Shown here one piece after another: positions 55,036-56,558 of a stretch of 56,558 nt of DNA; the stretch's first letter is position 1, and each line of letters opens with the position of its first letter. The notes beneath the pieces were generated by a model. The model did not search any database. It saw nothing but the letters and a program-made list of their open reading frames with translations, and was not told where the DNA came from. The DNA lies in NCBI GenBank assembly GCA_001769505.1, contig MEOF01000022.1, positions 1-56,558 of the forward strand, in the 5' to 3' direction. This stretch comes from Bacteroidetes bacterium GWF2_33_38 (GTDB lineage Bacteria; Bacteroidota; Bacteroidia; Bacteroidales; GWF2-33-38). The translations under genes were made by a program, and so were the position numbers.

Positions 55036-55728
55036 TTACTTATTCCCTTTCAAACTTGCAATTGCCAACAATACACCCAATGCAATTCCTAAAAATGCAG
55101 CAAAGAGAACTTGAAATTCGGCTGGAAGCAAAAAGGTAATGGTATGTGCAGGAATCCAGAAAAATGGAATTGTTTTTTTGAAAACAAAACTCCATTGTAC
55201 GTCCCAATTCAAATTCATAAATATTTCACGAAACTTTATGGGGCGAAATAAGCCAGCAATAGTTCCTCCGTTGCTAACAATATGCGTATCGGTAATTTTA
55301 TGAAAAGTCATCATTATCGGAGCGTAAATTATATTAATGGTTGCACTTATGGTAAAAGCACCTAATAATTTTATCCAGCTAAAATCGCTTTTCATAGCTT
55401 CACTAATACCGCTTACGCCCATATATTCCAAAAAAGCAGGAGCTCCAACGCCGAATATTACAAAAGCTAATTTTATGCTTAAACCTAAAAATCCCCAAAC
55501 GATTGCACGAGGAATAAGTCCAAAACCTTTTTGATTGTAAACTCCATTTCGGATTCTGAGTCCGATTGATTCGCCCATTGTTGCCAAAATTGCAAACTTC
55601 ACAAAACTCATTATCATTCCATGTTCTTTGTTAAGTAAGTTGTAATTGCTGTAAACTGCGTCGGAAACAAAAAATGGAAGGAAAAATAAAATGCAAATTG
55701 CGATAAATACTAGGTCGTGTTTTTTCAT
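55036..55728 (-). CDS. integral membrane protein, Mpv17/PMP22-like
   Basis: The start at 55728 (MKKHDLVFIAICILFFLPFF) gives a first membrane helix, and an upstream ATG adds a polar tail. Five or six helices follow, with conserved-looking polar motifs: NKEHGMIMSFVKFAILATMG, ESIGLRIRNGVYNQ, MMTFHKITDTHIVSNGG and FWIPAHTITFLLPAEFQVL. The last part (FWIPAHTITFLLP) recalls the Mpv17/PMP22 family. The physiological role is unknown. It is monocistronic. Confidence 0.72.
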   Translation of the reverse strand: MKKHDLVFIAICILFFLPFFVSDAVYSNYNLLNKEHGMIMSFVKFAILATMGESIGLRIRNGVYNQKGFGLIPRAIVWGFLGLSIKLAFVIFGVGAPAFLEYMGVSGISEAMKSDFSWIKLLGAFTISATINIIYAPIMMTFHKITDTHIVSNGGTIAGLFRPIKFREIFMNLNWDVQWSFVFKKTIPFFWIPAHTITFLLPAEFQVLFAAFLGIALGVLLAIASLKGNK

Positions 55729-55799
55729 GATGAATGTTTTATACTTATTGTTGATTGCAATTTTTTCCACAAGCTTATGCCTTGCTGGATGGAAATATT

Positions 55800-56462
55800 T
55801 TAAGAAAATTCATTATTATTTCTTGTTATAGATTTCACAGAATTATCCACAAAATTATTTAATAATTCGATATTTGATAAAAAATTATTTGATAATTGAA
55901 ATTGACAATTCCCGAAAAAGTGAAGGCGATTTCTATATTTATACACTTCTTGTATAACTGAAAAAATATTATCGTCAATTTGATAACAAGATTTATAGTT
56001 TATTGAACTTGTCAATTCTTTAAAACCAATAGTTGTTTCTTTAATAGCTTTATGATAAATAGAGTTATTGTTTTTGTCGATTATAAAATTCTCTATTTCA
56101 GAAATTTCTTTTAGTTTAATTGGACGTTTTTTTTGTTCTTTTGCTAAATTTTTAAAATTAGGGTAATCTTTATCAATTAAATGAATACAAAAGTCCTGTT
56201 TTATTAGTTTTGCTTTCATGTAATTTTCAAAGAAAATAGATACCCTAGAACAATCAATAATATACTCTATTACGAATTCTATTACGATTTTATCATTAGG
56301 ACTAATTTCTTTCTTATTCAGTTTACAAAAGACTTCTTTGAGCATTGAGAATTCTTTTACAAATTTTGCTCGTTTAAAGATTTCTGCACCAAAAACAATT
56401 AAAGAATCAGCAATCTTTTTTTGTTCAATTTCATTTGCATACATCCAAATATTTTGTTTCAT
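55800..56462 (-). CDS. hypothetical protein at the right terminal repeat
   Basis: A 220-residue, AT-rich, mainly helical cytosolic protein. Near its end EVYKYRNRLHFFGN contains an RN-x2-H triad that loosely recalls HEPN nucleases, though one residue shorter than their RNx3H motif. No other known motif is seen. Its start is only about 23 bases from the 73-bp terminal repeat, and the DNA is AT-richer than the housekeeping genes. It could be an accessory or toxin-like gene. Confidence 0.55.
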   Translation of the reverse strand: MKQNIWMYANEIEQKKIADSLIVFGAEIFKRAKFVKEFSMLKEVFCKLNKKEISPNDKIVIEFVIEYIIDCSRVSIFFENYMKAKLIKQDFCIHLIDKDYPNFKNLAKEQKKRPIKLKEISEIENFIIDKNNNSIYHKAIKETTIGFKELTSSINYKSCYQIDDNIFSVIQEVYKYRNRLHFFGNCQFQLSNNFLSNIELLNNFVDNSVKSITRNNNEFS

Positions 56463-56485
56463 AAATGATTACCATTTAGGTATTA

Positions 56486-56558
56486 AACTCATATATAACT
56501 CCCCTGTTTCAATATGAGCATAAAATACCCCATCCCTTATTTTAGGGCAAATTATGCG
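56486..56558. repeat. right copy of 73-bp terminal inverted repeat
   Basis: The exact reverse complement of 15-87, running to the last base of the window. The repeat may continue past the window edge, because copy identity begins exactly at the end. Confidence 0.9.

Noticed and set aside
51243-56462. rpmH and rsmG close together with DnaA-box-like sequences (TTATTCACA at 53919, TTATCCACA at 55843) as a sign of the replication origin
   Set aside because: The two boxes are isolated, one lies inside a gene, and no dnaA, rnpA, gyrB or box cluster is present.
1-56558. CRISPR array, tRNA or rRNA genes
   Set aside because: I looked for regular short repeats with spacers and for tRNA cloverleaf ends and found none by eye; a covariance-model search was not possible.

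Overview
The window looks like chromosomal DNA of an uncultured or poorly sampled member of the Bacteroidota, probably class Bacteroidia. The DNA is AT-rich. Secreted proteins carry C-terminal type IX secretion (T9SS) sorting domains. Several promoters have the Bacteroidota -7 box TAnnTTTG, and most genes lack a Shine-Dalgarno sequence. A long pyruvate:ferredoxin oxidoreductase points to an anaerobic or facultatively fermentative life. KdsD and LptB imply an outer membrane with LPS. The two ends of the window carry the same 73-bp sequence in inverted orientation, which may be a dispersed repeat at which a contig was broken.

Layout. 0-5 kb: a methyltransferase convergent with nifJ. 5-13 kb: two T9SS cargo genes; the second is a giant BNR / beta-helix / FG-GAP protein split by an apparent one-base frameshift near 9745. 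13-24 kb: mainly housekeeping and envelope genes (retropepsin-like protease, lipoprotein hydrolase, thiL, sufB, dusB, radical SAM, MurG-like glycosyltransferase, murB, AraC-GyrI regulator). 24.8-27.5 kb: an accessory block of three unrecognised genes and an HhH-HNH nuclease-like gene, preceded by a 131-bp MITE-like element. 27.7-39 kb: a sensory island on the minus strand with two chemoreceptors, CheW, a lone receiver protein, a V4R/V4R/small/small/cysteine-desulfurase cassette, and a NarL-type response regulator with its PAS histidine kinase. 39.2-39.54 kb: decayed tail copies of the HNH gene. 39.5-55.7 kb: envelope and housekeeping genes (CNNM/CorC protein, propeller-SpoIIE phosphatase, TonB, ABC exporter, recQ, kdsD, lptB, rpmH, rsmG, ECF-like sigma factor, GT2, Smr). 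55.8-56.5 kb: an unrecognised accessory gene beside the right terminal repeat.

The most interesting candidate system is the 33.3-36.1 kb cassette. It has two divergent V4R-type small-molecule-binding proteins, one keeping and one lacking the three cysteines of the metal site known from the XylR/DmpR family. They are followed by a 62-aa helical protein, an 87-aa protein translationally coupled to a TIGR01977-like cysteine desulfurase, and flanking inverted copies of one palindrome. Its place between chemotaxis and two-component genes suggests a sulfur- or metal-dependent sensing module, which is an inference. The second candidate is the 24.9-27.5 kb accessory cluster with its duplicated HNH tails. 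No tRNA, rRNA, CRISPR array, complete insertion sequence or credible replication origin was seen.
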